Part shown: positions 1-8,142 of the stretch, piece after piece | Layout of the letters: each line of letters starts with the position of its first letter | Position numbering within the stretch: position 1 is the stretch's first letter | NCBI GenBank assembly: GCA_945913015.1 | Contig: CAMECH010000005.1 | Span: 62,001-126,000, forward strand | Direction: 5' to 3' | DNA length: 64,000 nt | Source of the DNA: an uncultured Bacteroides sp. | GTDB taxonomy: Bacteria > Bacillota > Clostridia > Lachnospirales > Lachnospiraceae | Notes under the pieces: generated by a model | What the model was told of the DNA's origin: nothing | The model's database searches: none | The model's input: the letters and a program-made list of their open reading frames with translations, nothing else | Position numbers and translations under genes: made by a program

Positions 1-510
1 TTCCTCTGTTATATCATCCGGTGCAAGCTCACCGCTTTGAACCTTCTCTGCAATCTTTGAGACAGCCCTTTTTATCTCATCACGTCCGCCGTAGTTGATT
101 GCAATGGTAAAATTAAGACCTGTATTATTCTTTGTCGTTTCTTCAAGACTATGAATACTTTCAAGAATATCTGCACTAAGCTCATCCGGTCTTCCGATAA
201 CACGGCATCTTACGTTATTTTTCATTGATTTTGTAACACAATCCTTGAGGTATGTACGCAAAATCTTCATAAGCGTATCAACCTCCTCCTGTGAACGTTT
301 CCAGTTTTCAGTTGAAAATGCATACACAGTAAAATACTTCACACCAAGGTCATCCACAACATGAAGCATATCTTCAACAACCTTGCTGCCCTGATAATGT
401 CCATATGTGCGCGGCATCATTCTCTTTTTTGCCCATCGCCCGTTTCCGTCAAGAATTACCGCCACATGATACGGCACCTTTAATCCGAGCTTTTCATTAA
501 ATGTATCCAT
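1..510 (-). CDS. uppS: Isoprenyl transferase (undecaprenyl diphosphate synthase), C-terminus cut by window start
   Basis: Cis-prenyltransferase that extends farnesyl diphosphate with isopentenyl diphosphate to make the C55 lipid carrier for cell wall polymers. About 170 N-terminal residues are visible. Family motifs seen: VAVILDGNGRWAKKR near residues 14-28 with the catalytic Asp, VYAFSTENWKRS near 70-80, and NFTIAINYGGRDEI near 138-151. The C-terminal catalytic region lies outside the window. The ATG at 510 is preceded by GGAGGAGAAT. It is the last gene of the pyrH-frr-uppS group, the usual Firmicutes order. Partial only because of the window edge. Confidence 0.95.
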   Translation of the reverse strand, partial: MDTFNEKLGLKVPYHVAVILDGNGRWAKKRMMPRTYGHYQGSKVVEDMLHVVDDLGVKYFTVYAFSTENWKRSQEEVDTLMKILRTYLKDCVTKSMKNNVRCRVIGRPDELSADILESIHSLEETTKNNTGLNFTIAINYGGRDEIKRAVSKIAEKVQSGELAPDDITEE

Positions 511-556
511 ATTCTCCTCCTACATTCACAGAAGTGCATATCTTTACACTACAACA

Positions 557-581
557 ATACGAGGTCTTTTGAACCTCGTAT
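557..581 (-). other. Perfect 9-bp hairpin between frr and uppS
   Basis: ATACGAGGT and ACCTCGTAT flank a 7-base loop. On the transcribed strand no T-run follows, so this is probably an RNA processing or stability element, or a weak attenuator, rather than a full terminator. Confidence 0.5.
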
Positions 582-609
582 CAGTCTTGTCGTTGCATGT
601 GGAAATCGC

Positions 610-1161
610 CTACACGGTCATGATTTCTTTAGTCTTTTCTTCAACACACTTATCAACCTTGGCAATATACTTATCAGTAAGCTCCTGAATACTGTCTTCT
701 GCGTTCTTTAATTCATCCTCTGAAATTTCATTAGCCTTATTCTGCTTCTTGAATAAATCATTGGCATCTCTTCGTATATTGCGGATTGCAACCTTGGCGT
801 TCTCGCCTTTCTTCTTAACATCCTTTGATAATTCTTTACGGCGGTCCTCTGTAAGTTCAGGGAATACAAGTCTGATTGCCTTACCGTCATTATTAGGTGT
901 CAGTCCGAGGTCAGCAATAATAATAGCCTTCTCGATTTCTTTAATAAGGCTTGCTTCCCAAGGCTGTATAAGAATTATTCTTGCTTCCGGCACGGAAATG
1001 TTAGCCACCTGCTGAAGCGGTGTAGGTGAGCCGTAATAATCAATGCGTATTTTATCTAAAATATGCGGATTGGCTCTTCCTGCACGTATTGTGCTAAATT
1101 CCTCTGCCAATGCATCGATTGATCTGTTCATTTTTTCTTCAAATGCTTTAATGTCACTCAT
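610..1161 (-). CDS. frr: Ribosome recycling factor
   Basis: Cytoplasmic factor that, with EF-G, splits the post-termination ribosome. The 183 residues fit the family (about 185). Recognised by the N-terminal STIRAGRANPHILDKI region, the LQQVANISVPEARIILIQPW strand region, and the C-terminal helix with IRNIRRDANDLFKK. The ATG at 1161 follows a GGAG-type site. It lies 80 bases after pyrH and before uppS, the standard pyrH-frr-uppS order. Confidence 0.97.
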   Translation of the reverse strand: MSDIKAFEEKMNRSIDALAEEFSTIRAGRANPHILDKIRIDYYGSPTPLQQVANISVPEARIILIQPWEASLIKEIEKAIIIADLGLTPNNDGKAIRLVFPELTEDRRKELSKDVKKKGENAKVAIRNIRRDANDLFKKQNKANEISEDELKNAEDSIQELTDKYIAKVDKCVEEKTKEIMTV

Positions 1162-1241
1162 TGTTCTGTTCTCCTATAATTGAATTAATTTGAAAGTATA
1201 TTAACAGTTAAATATAATACATAAAAATACCATTACTTATA

Positions 1242-1955
1242 CTATACAGTTACAACCGTACCGTTGAAATTGCCACTCAGTGCGTTGACAATACTGTTTT
1301 TTTCGTCAAGTCCGAATACCATGAGCGGCATCTTGTTCTCCATACACATAACGGAGGCTGTCATATCAATAACACCCAGTTTTTGATCAACCACTTCCTG
1401 AATTGAAATACTGTCATATTTCTTTGCAGCAGGATTTATCTTCGGATCGCTGTCATATATGCCGTCTATTGCCTTGGCAAGCAATATCGCATCAGCGTCC
1501 ATTTCAATTGCCCTGAGAACAATTCCTGTATCAGTTGAAAAATACGGATGGCCTGTTCCTCCTGCAAAAAATACTACCATGCCCTTTGCAAAATATTTAT
1601 TGGCGCGGTCCTTTGAAAACAGCTTGGTAACATTGCCACATTCAAACGGTGTAAGTATATTGGTCATCATTCCCGCCGAGCGAAAAATCTCCGATACATA
1701 AATGCAGTTCATGATTGTGGCAAGCATACCAATCTGGTCAGCCTTTGTTCTGTCAATATTGTTATTGGAACGTCCTCTCCAGTAGTTACCGCCCCCGATG
1801 ACAATACCAACCTGAATTCCTTTATCGGTAATCTCTTTTACCTGTCTTGCAATATCTTCAATAATCTCGTCATTGTATCCTGACTTTTTGTCACCGGCCA
1901 AAGCCTCTCCGCTAAGCTTAAGAATAACTCTTTTTAAGTCTTTCATGATTATCAC
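1242..1955 (-). CDS. pyrH: UMP kinase
   Basis: Phosphorylates UMP to UDP in pyrimidine nucleotide synthesis; amino-acid-kinase fold. Motifs seen: LKLSGEALAG at the N-terminus, GIVIGGGNYWRG near residue 50, FAGGTGHPYFSTDT near 130-143 and the following ALRAIEMDADAILLAKAIDG-type segment. Length 237 is normal. A GTG at 1955 has GGAG five bases upstream; the in-frame ATG at 1946 would be 14 bases away, so GTG is the likelier start. It is followed by frr. Confidence 0.96.
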   Translation of the reverse strand: MIIMKDLKRVILKLSGEALAGDKKSGYNDEIIEDIARQVKEITDKGIQVGIVIGGGNYWRGRSNNNIDRTKADQIGMLATIMNCIYVSEIFRSAGMMTNILTPFECGNVTKLFSKDRANKYFAKGMVVFFAGGTGHPYFSTDTGIVLRAIEMDADAILLAKAIDGIYDSDPKINPAAKKYDSISIQEVVDQKLGVIDMTASVMCMENKMPLMVFGLDEKNSIVNALSGNFNGTVVTV

Positions 1956-1987
1956 ACTGTCTCCATTCAGAAGTCTTAATATTTAAA

Positions 1988-2821
1988 TTATTTTTTTGAT
2001 TTTTTATCAAAAATAGCATTGATATCGTGCTGTGCATAGCACTGTGAGCAGCGACCGTCTATTGTTGCACCGTTATTAATCTGAACTGTACGCGATTTGA
2101 TATCACCTACTATTACAGCAGATTCATCTACAATAACAGGTCCGTGAACATCAATATCCCCCTTTACAGCACCGGCAATAACAGCCGATGTAGCATTAAT
2201 ATTGCCGATAACTACCGTCCCCTGTCCAATCTTAACTGAACCTGTTGTTTCAATATTGCCATCAATTCTTGCATTATTCGCAAAAATCTCCATTGACTTT
2301 GTGTTACCTGCAATAGAACCGCTTACAGTCAGCTTCCCGCGGCATGTAACATTACCCTCAACATAACCGAGCAGGTCTATTGAACCGCGTGAATTCAAAT
2401 CGCCGACTACCGTAAGTCCTTTTGTTATTATTGCCGTTTCTTCAGCAACTGAGCCATCATCTTCATCCTCTTCATCAGAATCGGCATCATCAGTATTGTC
2501 TGATGCATCGGCAGCCCCTGTCTCTTCTTTGTTACCGGCCTTGTTATCCTCTGCCGTAATTACAGCTTCTTCATTGTTTTTATCGCTTTCTTCCATGCTG
2601 GCTGCAAGGCCTGACAAATCAAATTCTCCGTCATTTGCAATTTCATCTGCGACTTTTTTAAGAGATTCCTTCTCGATTGCTGCTGCCTCTTCCGATACAT
2701 CATCACTCAATGTATCTACTACCGCATCGTCATCAGGTGCCGCACTGTCTGCTAATGTATCTGTTGCCAGCTCATCAACCGCCTGTGATAAATCCTCTTT
2801 AAAATCTTTAAAAAATCCCAT
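1988..2821 (-). CDS. Bactofilin-family protein with long acidic N-terminus
   Basis: Bactofilins are beta-helical, nucleotide-free cytoskeletal polymers that position cell wall enzymes or other machines. The C-terminal half (about residues 130-250) shows the family pattern: GLTVVGDLNSRGSIDLLG and repeated G-x-I/V strands such as GSVKIGQGTVVIGNIN. Residues 1-125 are acidic, low in complexity and probably disordered. The C-terminal tail carries an unusual CSQC pair near residue 258. No signal peptide or membrane segment is seen. It follows a polysaccharide deacetylase gene by about 24 bases, so the two probably share a transcript. Confidence 0.85.
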   Translation of the reverse strand: MGFFKDFKEDLSQAVDELATDTLADSAAPDDDAVVDTLSDDVSEEAAAIEKESLKKVADEIANDGEFDLSGLAASMEESDKNNEEAVITAEDNKAGNKEETGAADASDNTDDADSDEEDEDDGSVAEETAIITKGLTVVGDLNSRGSIDLLGYVEGNVTCRGKLTVSGSIAGNTKSMEIFANNARIDGNIETTGSVKIGQGTVVIGNINATSAVIAGAVKGDIDVHGPVIVDESAVIVGDIKSRTVQINNGATIDGRCSQCYAQHDINAIFDKKSKK

Positions 2822-2844
2822 TGAAATTCCTCCCGTATAGTTAG

Positions 2845-3801
2845 TTATTTGCTTATTCTATGATGAACAGGTATTGTACCTTCCGTTATAGGAAGCACAT
2901 TCATTCCCGTATCAGCCATATATTGTAAAATTTCATCTAATGCCTCTACCGTTGTTGACTTTGCATTCGTATCATGTAACAGCACAACTGCATCATCCTT
3001 TGTCTCCACACCGTTAATTACATTGGAAGCGATAACGTACGCAGGCACATTGTTTCTGTCGGCATCTCCCGATGCCACATTCCAGTCAAAATAAACTATA
3101 TTCTGTTGTTCAAGATACTCAACACATTCACTGATTGAAACATCACTGACTGTATTGCTTGAGCCACCCGGAAAGCGGTAAAACACAGGCTTTTTGCCCG
3201 TAACTTCCTCAAGATAATCCTGCAGCGACGACACATCCGAAATATAAGCATCTAACGAGCTATATATCTGCGAATACACATGTGTTGCCGAATGCATTGC
3301 AAGTGTATGACCCTCGGAAACTATCCTTTTGTATCTTTCAACCGACTGCTCATCTGTCTTCATTACCACAAAAAATGTTGCTTTCGCATTATATTCTGCA
3401 AGCTTATCAAGAATGGCATCCGTATTTTCTGATGGGCCATCATCAAATGTCAGGTAAACTCTCTTGCCGCTGTACAACTTCTCATCTTTCTCAACTGTAC
3501 TAACATCATGCTTTATATCTGATTTGTCTTTGAGCTCCTGCGTGTCGACATTCTCATTATATAACGCGCCATCCATGCTCTGTTCTTTGCCGTCAGCCGC
3601 CACCTGCTGTGAAAAAGCTTGCTGTAAGCGAAGCTCCATCACTGTATCAAGCTGTTTCTGTATACTGTTGAGCTTAATAAACAGTATTATACATAAAACT
3701 GTAGGTAATATTATCAAAATCACCAAAGCCATAATGATGATTTTCTTCATCATAGCAATGCGTCTTTTACGGTATTGTGCATACTCTTCACTGTTGTTCA
3801 T
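2845..3801 (-). CDS. Membrane-anchored polysaccharide deacetylase (NodB fold, CE4)
   Basis: Predicted to remove acetyl groups from a cell-surface polysaccharide or peptidoglycan outside the membrane. One N-terminal membrane helix (about residues 20-42) follows KKRR-type positive residues. The NodB domain is complete: TFDDGPS metal/catalytic motif, HSATH zinc histidines, YRFPGG and LLHDT. The longer frame opening at 3846 (GTG) has no ribosome site; the ATG at 3801 follows GAGGGATACAGGGATA and gives 318 residues. The substrate cannot be read from sequence. It sits beside the bactofilin gene, which suggests a localised wall-modifying pair (inference). Confidence 0.9.
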   Translation of the reverse strand: MNNSEEYAQYRKRRIAMMKKIIIMALVILIILPTVLCIILFIKLNSIQKQLDTVMELRLQQAFSQQVAADGKEQSMDGALYNENVDTQELKDKSDIKHDVSTVEKDEKLYSGKRVYLTFDDGPSENTDAILDKLAEYNAKATFFVVMKTDEQSVERYKRIVSEGHTLAMHSATHVYSQIYSSLDAYISDVSSLQDYLEEVTGKKPVFYRFPGGSSNTVSDVSISECVEYLEQQNIVYFDWNVASGDADRNNVPAYVIASNVINGVETKDDAVVLLHDTNAKSTTVEALDEILQYMADTGMNVLPITEGTIPVHHRISK

Positions 3802-3826
3802 TATCCCTGTATCCCTCAATTGTCCT

Positions 3827-3844
3827 GATATTCCCCCGAATATC
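3827..3844 (-). other. 7-bp hairpin in the deacetylase leader
   Basis: GATATTC and GAATATC enclose a 4-base loop between the likely promoter and the ribosome site of the deacetylase gene. Possible leader structure; no known RNA family recognised. Confidence 0.35.
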
Positions 3845-3858
3845 ACATTACTTATCTA

Positions 3859-3867
3859 AGTATAACA
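3859..3867 (-). promoter_or_regulatory. Extended -10 promoter candidate for deacetylase-bactofilin
   Basis: On the minus strand TGTTATACT fits an extended -10 (TGnTATAAT) element. No good -35 is seen. It lies between the tsf terminator and the deacetylase start, where a new promoter would be needed. Confidence 0.4.
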
Positions 3868-3896
3868 CAATAAGTCGAAATATAGAAGAAGAAAAT

Positions 3897-4031
3897 CTAA
3901 TTAATTAATGATTTTTCCAAACGTCTGTGTCCAATGCGTATCATAAACATACATGCCAGAAATGCAGTAATGATTTCCGCTATTAAAAATGCGTAAATCC
4001 AATCTGGATTTACGCATTCTGCTACTCGACC
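3897..4031 (-). pseudogene. Short coding remnant resembling the C-terminus of a MATE-family efflux pump
   Basis: An open frame of 44 codons ending in TAG has no start codon of its own with a ribosome site and an in-frame stop just upstream. Its translation contains WIYAFLIAEIITAFLACMF followed by basic residues, a pattern like the last membrane helix and tail of MATE multidrug transporters. The rest of such a gene is absent. The tsf terminator hairpin lies inside this stretch. It may be a decayed gene or a chance open frame; the resemblance is by eye only. Confidence 0.35.
3981..4018 (-). terminator. Rho-independent terminator after tsf
   Basis: A perfect 13-bp stem (3988-4000 with 4006-4018) with a 5-base loop is followed on the minus strand by TTTTAATA. 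It ends the rpsB-tsf transcript. Confidence 0.85.
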
Positions 4032-4097
4032 TTAACATTTTATCAAAGGATTTTTTAAAAAATCAAGAATAATTTTAACTACATATACGCTGAATTA

Positions 4098-5027
4098 TTA
4101 CATTCCTGCCTGTGCTGCAACCTCTGCTGCAAAATCATCAACCTTCTTCTCAAGACCCTCGCCTGTCTCATAACGAACAAAGCCCTTGATTGTGATGTTT
4201 GCGCCGTTTGCCTTTGCAACCTCTGCCACATATGCACCAACGCTCTGCTTTCCGTCTTCAGCCTTAACATAAACCTGATCAAGAAGGCAGATTTCCTTAA
4301 GCTCCTTCTTAATACGGCCCATTACCATGCCTGTGATAATCTTATCGTTAGCATCCGGCTTCTCATTCTTAGCTGCTGCTGTAAGGATTTCCTTTTCCTT
4401 CGCAATATAATCAGGATCAACTTCGCTCTCGCTTGTATACATAGGCTTAATTGCTGCAACCTGCATTGCAACGTTCTTTGCCATCTCTTCAATATTCCCG
4501 TTGATTACATCTGTCTCAACATCAACAAGAACACCAATCTTACCGCCCATATGAATATATGAAGCTACGAATCCATTATTTTCCTCTACCTGAGCAAATC
4601 TACGGATATTAAGGTTCTCACCGATAATTGCAATTTCGCTTGAAAGTGCCTCAGCAACTGTCTTTGTTGTATCCTTATTCCACTTCTCGGCAAGGAATGC
4701 ATCAAGATTCTCTGCGCTTGTTGAAAGTGCCTGATTAGCGACGTCTGCTACATATGCATTGAAATCAGCATTCTTAGCAACGAAGTCTGTCTCTGAGTTA
4801 ACCTCAACGATAGCTGCCTTCTTACCTTCTACTACTGTCTTAACAATACCTTCTGCTGCGATTCTTCCTGCCTTCTTAGCTGCTGCTGCAAGACCTTTTT
4901 CACGAAGGAAGTCTACTGCCTTATCCATATCACCGTCAGTAGCTGCAAGAGCCTTCTTGCAATCCATCATGCCGGCACCTGTCATCTCTCTTAACTCTTT
5001 TACCATTGCTGCTGTAACTGCTGCCAT
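4098..5027 (-). CDS. tsf: Elongation factor Ts
   Basis: Guanine nucleotide exchange factor for EF-Tu. The N-terminal UBA-like region has VKELREMTGAGMMDCKKAL and DFLREKGLAAAAKKAGR, and VNSETDFVAKN near residue 78 is the diagnostic core motif. The 309 residues fit the longer family members. The ATG at 5027 follows GGAGGTAATC. It is 124 bases after rpsB, with a strong hairpin between them. Confidence 0.97.
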   Translation of the reverse strand: MAAVTAAMVKELREMTGAGMMDCKKALAATDGDMDKAVDFLREKGLAAAAKKAGRIAAEGIVKTVVEGKKAAIVEVNSETDFVAKNADFNAYVADVANQALSTSAENLDAFLAEKWNKDTTKTVAEALSSEIAIIGENLNIRRFAQVEENNGFVASYIHMGGKIGVLVDVETDVINGNIEEMAKNVAMQVAAIKPMYTSESEVDPDYIAKEKEILTAAAKNEKPDANDKIITGMVMGRIKKELKEICLLDQVYVKAEDGKQSVGAYVAEVAKANGANITIKGFVRYETGEGLEKKVDDFAAEVAAQAGM

Positions 5028-5080
5028 TTTTGATTACCTCCATTAATAAATAATAAATATTTTATCCTATTACGCAAAAT

Positions 5081-5108
5081 GCTCCAACCTGAATTCTCAG
5101 GCTGAAGC
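5081..5108 (-). other. 12-bp hairpin between rpsB and tsf
   Basis: Arms 5081-5092 and 5097-5108 pair over 12 positions, two of them G-U, around a 4-base loop. The following minus-strand bases are ATTTTGCG, a weak T-run, so it may be an attenuator or processing site that sets the S2 to EF-Ts ratio (inference). Confidence 0.5.
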
Positions 5109-5151
5109 ACCTTTAACCAATATAATCAGCCTATTCTGTTATGAAACAAAA

Positions 5152-5883
5152 TTATGCCTCAACTTCTTCTACTGCTTCCTCTTCAGCCGATGCTTCCTCA
5201 GCACCCTGATTAGCCTCGATAACTGCATCTGCCATCTTTGAAACAATAAGCTTTACAGCTCTGATTGCATCATCATTACCAGGAATTACATAGTCAAGCT
5301 CGTCCGGATCACAGTTTGTATCTACAATACCGATAAGTGGAATTCCGAGTGCGTGTGCCTCCTGAATGCAGATTCTTTCCTTCTTAGGATCTACTACAAA
5401 GATTGCATCAGGAAGTTTCTTCATCTCCTTGATACCGCCAAGGTTCTTCTGAAGCTTTTCAAGCTCCTTCTGAAGAAGTGCTACTTCCTTCTTAGGAAGA
5501 ACATCAAATGTTCCGTCTTCCTGCATCTTCTCGATTTCGTTAAGTCTTGCAATTCTCTTCTGGATTGTTGTGAAGTTTGTAAGCATACCACCGAGCCATC
5601 TCTCGTTAACGAAATACATTCCGCAACGCTGTGCTTCTGTTGCGATAGCATCCTGTGCCTGCTTCTTTGTTCCTACGAAAAGAATTGTGCCGCCTTCAGC
5701 AGCGATGTCTGATACTGCCTTGTAAGCCTCATCAACCTTGCCTACAGACTTCTGAAGGTCGATGATATGGATACCGTTACGATGTGTGTAGATGTACTGC
5801 TGCATCTTAGGGTTCCATCTTCTTGTCTGATGTCCGAAATGAACACCTGCCTCAAGTAACTGCTTCATTGAAATTACGCTCAT
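5152..5883 (-). CDS. rpsB: 30S ribosomal protein S2
   Basis: Ribosomal protein of the small subunit back. Recognised by [20 protein letters not shown] at the N-terminus, [15 protein letters not shown] near residue 65, and [19 protein letters not shown]. Length 243, with an acidic tail. The ATG at 5883 follows GGAGGTAAACT. It has its own promoter about 115 bases upstream and is followed by tsf. Confidence 0.98.
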   Translation of the reverse strand: MSVISMKQLLEAGVHFGHQTRRWNPKMQQYIYTHRNGIHIIDLQKSVGKVDEAYKAVSDIAAEGGTILFVGTKKQAQDAIATEAQRCGMYFVNERWLGGMLTNFTTIQKRIARLNEIEKMQEDGTFDVLPKKEVALLQKELEKLQKNLGGIKEMKKLPDAIFVVDPKKERICIQEAHALGIPLIGIVDTNCDPDELDYVIPGNDDAIRAVKLIVSKMADAVIEANQGAEEASAEEEAVEEVEA

Positions 5884-5996
5884 AGTTTACCTCCATTGGT
5901 TAATTTTCTTCCGCAGCCATCATCTTGCCGGACAACCGGAGCGTATACCGGCACCAGTCCGCCAATCAAACTGCGTGTTTTTTGTCACCGTCCGCC

Positions 5997-6026
5997 ATTA
6001 TACCACAGACGATATATAAAATGCAA
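5997..6026 (-). promoter_or_regulatory. Sigma-A promoter of rpsB-tsf
   Basis: TTGCAT (-35) and a perfect TATAAT (-10) are separated by 18 bases. Transcripts would have a leader of about 105 bases before rpsB, room for an S2-type autoregulatory leader, although no known fold was recognised. Confidence 0.7.
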
Positions 6027-6068
6027 GCATTTTTTACCTGCTATTTTATCATTGATATTGCAAATATA

Positions 6069-6653
6069 TCATCTTCCGTTTGTAATAATCTTAGCAAGCT
6101 CTTCAAAACTCTCTTTACCATTAAATGTAAATGTTCCGTTTGAAATCTTACGGTCATATCCGTTATTCATCAAAAATGTATTGAACTCCCGCCAGTTGTC
6201 GACCAGTCCTGCATCTTCAAGAAGCTGTGCTGCCGTCTCTGAAGAATTAACACTTCTGAAGGAAATCGTAATTTCACTTGCAGATGTGCTGCTTTCTGAT
6301 GTTTTTTCAACTGCCGGTTCACTTTTGCCTTCACTTACCGAAGCTGCCTGTGTTGATGCTGCCTGCGTTGACGGCTGTGTTGATGACGGATGCTCTGATG
6401 TTGCCTGTGTTGACGGCTGCTCTGAATTTCCTGTTGCATGTTCCTGATTTGCCTTATCTGATGGCTGTATCTGTGCTTTCTCCGTCTCGCGAACTGTACC
6501 CGCATCAGTCTGATACTGTGCCGTCGAAGGCATCTGCCCCGAAATCTGCTTCATCCGTTCTTCATTGTTCCGTATGCTGTTAGATATTGTAAGAATAATT
6601 GCTGTAACAATGATACCTGTACCAAGGCCACGCAAATAATACTTTATTTTCAC
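6069..6653 (-). CDS. Membrane-anchored protein with an MltG/YceG-like N-terminal (LysM-like) domain
   Basis: No certain function. An N-terminal membrane helix (about residues 8-26) is followed by a low-complexity Ser/Thr/Gln/Ala stretch (about 45-115) with repeated STQA/STQP units. The C-terminal 65 residues resemble the small domain that precedes the catalytic part of the endolytic transglycosylase MltG: a selfish-looking SSETAAQLLEDAGLVDNW segment, then an FxxFLxxxGYDRKISNGTFTF pattern. The catalytic MltG domain is absent, so it is probably not an enzyme; it may bind peptidoglycan or a wall enzyme. Last gene of the fla/che operon, about 40 bases before the rpsB promoter. Confidence 0.6.
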   Translation of the reverse strand: MKIKYYLRGLGTGIIVTAIILTISNSIRNNEERMKQISGQMPSTAQYQTDAGTVRETEKAQIQPSDKANQEHATGNSEQPSTQATSEHPSSTQPSTQAASTQAASVSEGKSEPAVEKTSESSTSASEITISFRSVNSSETAAQLLEDAGLVDNWREFNTFLMNNGYDRKISNGTFTFNGKESFEELAKIITNGR

Positions 6654-6687
6654 TTTGACACCACTTTCTATTCTGTGCTGTTACCTT

Positions 6688-7752
6688 TTATTTTGTGCTG
6701 TTATAAAGGTCTATAACAAGTTTGACCTCACCGACTCCGAGATTTAATTCTTTCGCTATCTCTTTATTGGTTTTGCCATCCTTATACATTTTGAGAATCA
6801 TCTCATTATTGTTAGAACCCTTCTCAAACTGTATATTCATATCCGCAACCTCTTTAGGCGGTTCTGCTTTGGCAGCCTGTGTCTTCTTTGTGGTCTTCCT
6901 TGAAGTCTGCCTTGTCTTAACTGCCTTTTCCTTTGTGTCGCTTGCCTTCATTATTGCGGCATCCATACGGTCTTCTTCAGATAAATCCTGCTGCTTTGCG
7001 GTCTTGGAAACTTCTTCCATATCCTTTGCCACAACTCTGCGGAGTCTTTCTTTGGCTATATTTCTTGAAGCACCGGTATCCTGTTTTTCGTCTGCTGACT
7101 TCTTAGTTGTCTGACGAGTTTTCCTTGCCGCAGGCTGGGCTTCCGCCTTTGTTCCTGCTGTCTGTGCAGATGAACCTGCATGTGCTTCCGTCGTCTGTGA
7201 GTCTGACATCTTCGGCGTAACAGGAGATGCCTTTACTTCCTTAACAAGTTCAGGTGTCATCATTTTAAAATCTTTATCTGACGACTTCGCATCCGGAGCG
7301 TTATTGACGCTGTCATCGGTTCTCTGGCTAATCTCCGCGTCGGCTGCTGCAACCTCTGCCTGAATTTTCTCAACCTGCCTTTTAGTTGCATTTACATCCT
7401 TAACTGTTGTCTTTACTTCCTTTGCCTTATCATTAAGCATATCATAAAGAAAAACCGTCTCATTGTGATTACGGTTAATCTGTCCCAGAATATTCTCGGC
7501 ATACTCGTTCATCTCAAGGATTTTCGTATTTGAAATTCTGTCCAATGAGACTTCTGTTTTCTCTGATGCATTCTGCACCTCTTCTTCAACTATTTCGTTA
7601 ATCTGCCTGCGTATTTCGGATTTCTGTTCTTCTGTAAGCTTTGAGGTAATAACGTCACCCGTTTCTTTATTTTTATCCGAATCGCCCATTATAAAGCTTA
7701 CTACAAAACAGACAACCCCACACAATAACAGTATAACTTCAAATGTTGTCAC
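6688..7752 (-). CDS. DUF6115-type membrane-anchored coiled-coil protein with C-terminal HTH-like motif
   Basis: 354 residues. One N-terminal membrane helix (about 3-21) is followed by a charged coiled-coil region (about 40-140), a disordered Ala/Lys/Thr-rich middle with several KTRQT-type repeats, and a C-terminal helix-turn-helix-like segment, MILKMYKDGKTNKEIAKELN. The C-terminal part matches what I know as DUF6115. It lies between the motility sigma factor and rpsB, the position of swrB (ylxL) in Bacillus subtilis, which is also a single-pass protein and promotes flagellar basal body maturation. A shared role is inferred from position only. Confidence 0.6.
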   Translation of the reverse strand: MTTFEVILLLCGVVCFVVSFIMGDSDKNKETGDVITSKLTEEQKSEIRRQINEIVEEEVQNASEKTEVSLDRISNTKILEMNEYAENILGQINRNHNETVFLYDMLNDKAKEVKTTVKDVNATKRQVEKIQAEVAAADAEISQRTDDSVNNAPDAKSSDKDFKMMTPELVKEVKASPVTPKMSDSQTTEAHAGSSAQTAGTKAEAQPAARKTRQTTKKSADEKQDTGASRNIAKERLRRVVAKDMEEVSKTAKQQDLSEEDRMDAAIMKASDTKEKAVKTRQTSRKTTKKTQAAKAEPPKEVADMNIQFEKGSNNNEMILKMYKDGKTNKEIAKELNLGVGEVKLVIDLYNSTK

Positions 7753-7767
7753 AACAATGCTCCCTTT

Positions 7768-8085
7768 CTATATCGATACATCAAACAGGCCTTTTCCGTC
7801 CGGATTTTCGTCCACCACAAGCCTTGAGCCATCTTTTTTCTTGATTTTCACCTTACCATCACTACGATACTCATTTTTACCTTTTTCTTTTGCATCATAT
7901 TTACCGCTGTCATTATCGACATCTGACTTTTTAACAACCTGCTCCGATGCCTGCTGTACCTCTTTTGCCAATTGGTTTTGAAAATTGACCTGGTCTGTCA
8001 TCGGCTTCATATTCTCCTGCTGCTTAACCTGCGAAACATCTGCCATCCTTTGCATTGCCATAATTTCAACCGGACGAATAGCCAT
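7768..8085 (-). CDS. Small conserved motility-operon protein of unknown function
   Basis: 105 residues, starting MAIRPVEIMAMQRMADVSQ. The rest is polar and rich in Lys, Asp and Gln, with a C-terminal VKIKKKDGSRLVVDENPDGK basic segment. No membrane helix or signal peptide. The ATG at 8085 follows GGAGG by five bases; the upstream in-frame ATG has no such site. I recall similar short proteins at this place in related clostridial motility operons but know no function. It sits between the FapA-like gene and the DUF6115-type gene. Confidence 0.65.
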   Translation of the reverse strand: MAIRPVEIMAMQRMADVSQVKQQENMKPMTDQVNFQNQLAKEVQQASEQVVKKSDVDNDSGKYDAKEKGKNEYRSDGKVKIKKKDGSRLVVDENPDGKGLFDVSI

Positions 8086-8142
8086 AACACCCTCCAATCT
8101 GTAACCTGCAGGCAATGTGCTGCTTTTATATAACGCGCCGCA

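Noticed and set aside
557-581. Hairpin between frr and uppS as a terminator
   Set aside because: No T-run follows on either strand, so only listed as a structural element.
1988-2821. Bactofilin and FapA-like protein (8143-9747) as members of one family
   Set aside because: Both have repeated beta strands, but the FapA-like protein has its own N-terminal domain and coiled coil; only a loose fold similarity is likely.
5896-6447. 183-codon plus-strand open frame with repeated Cys/Asp/Val
   Set aside because: It is the antisense of the STQ-rich gene at 6069-6653 and of the rpsB promoter region; its repeats mirror that gene's low complexity.
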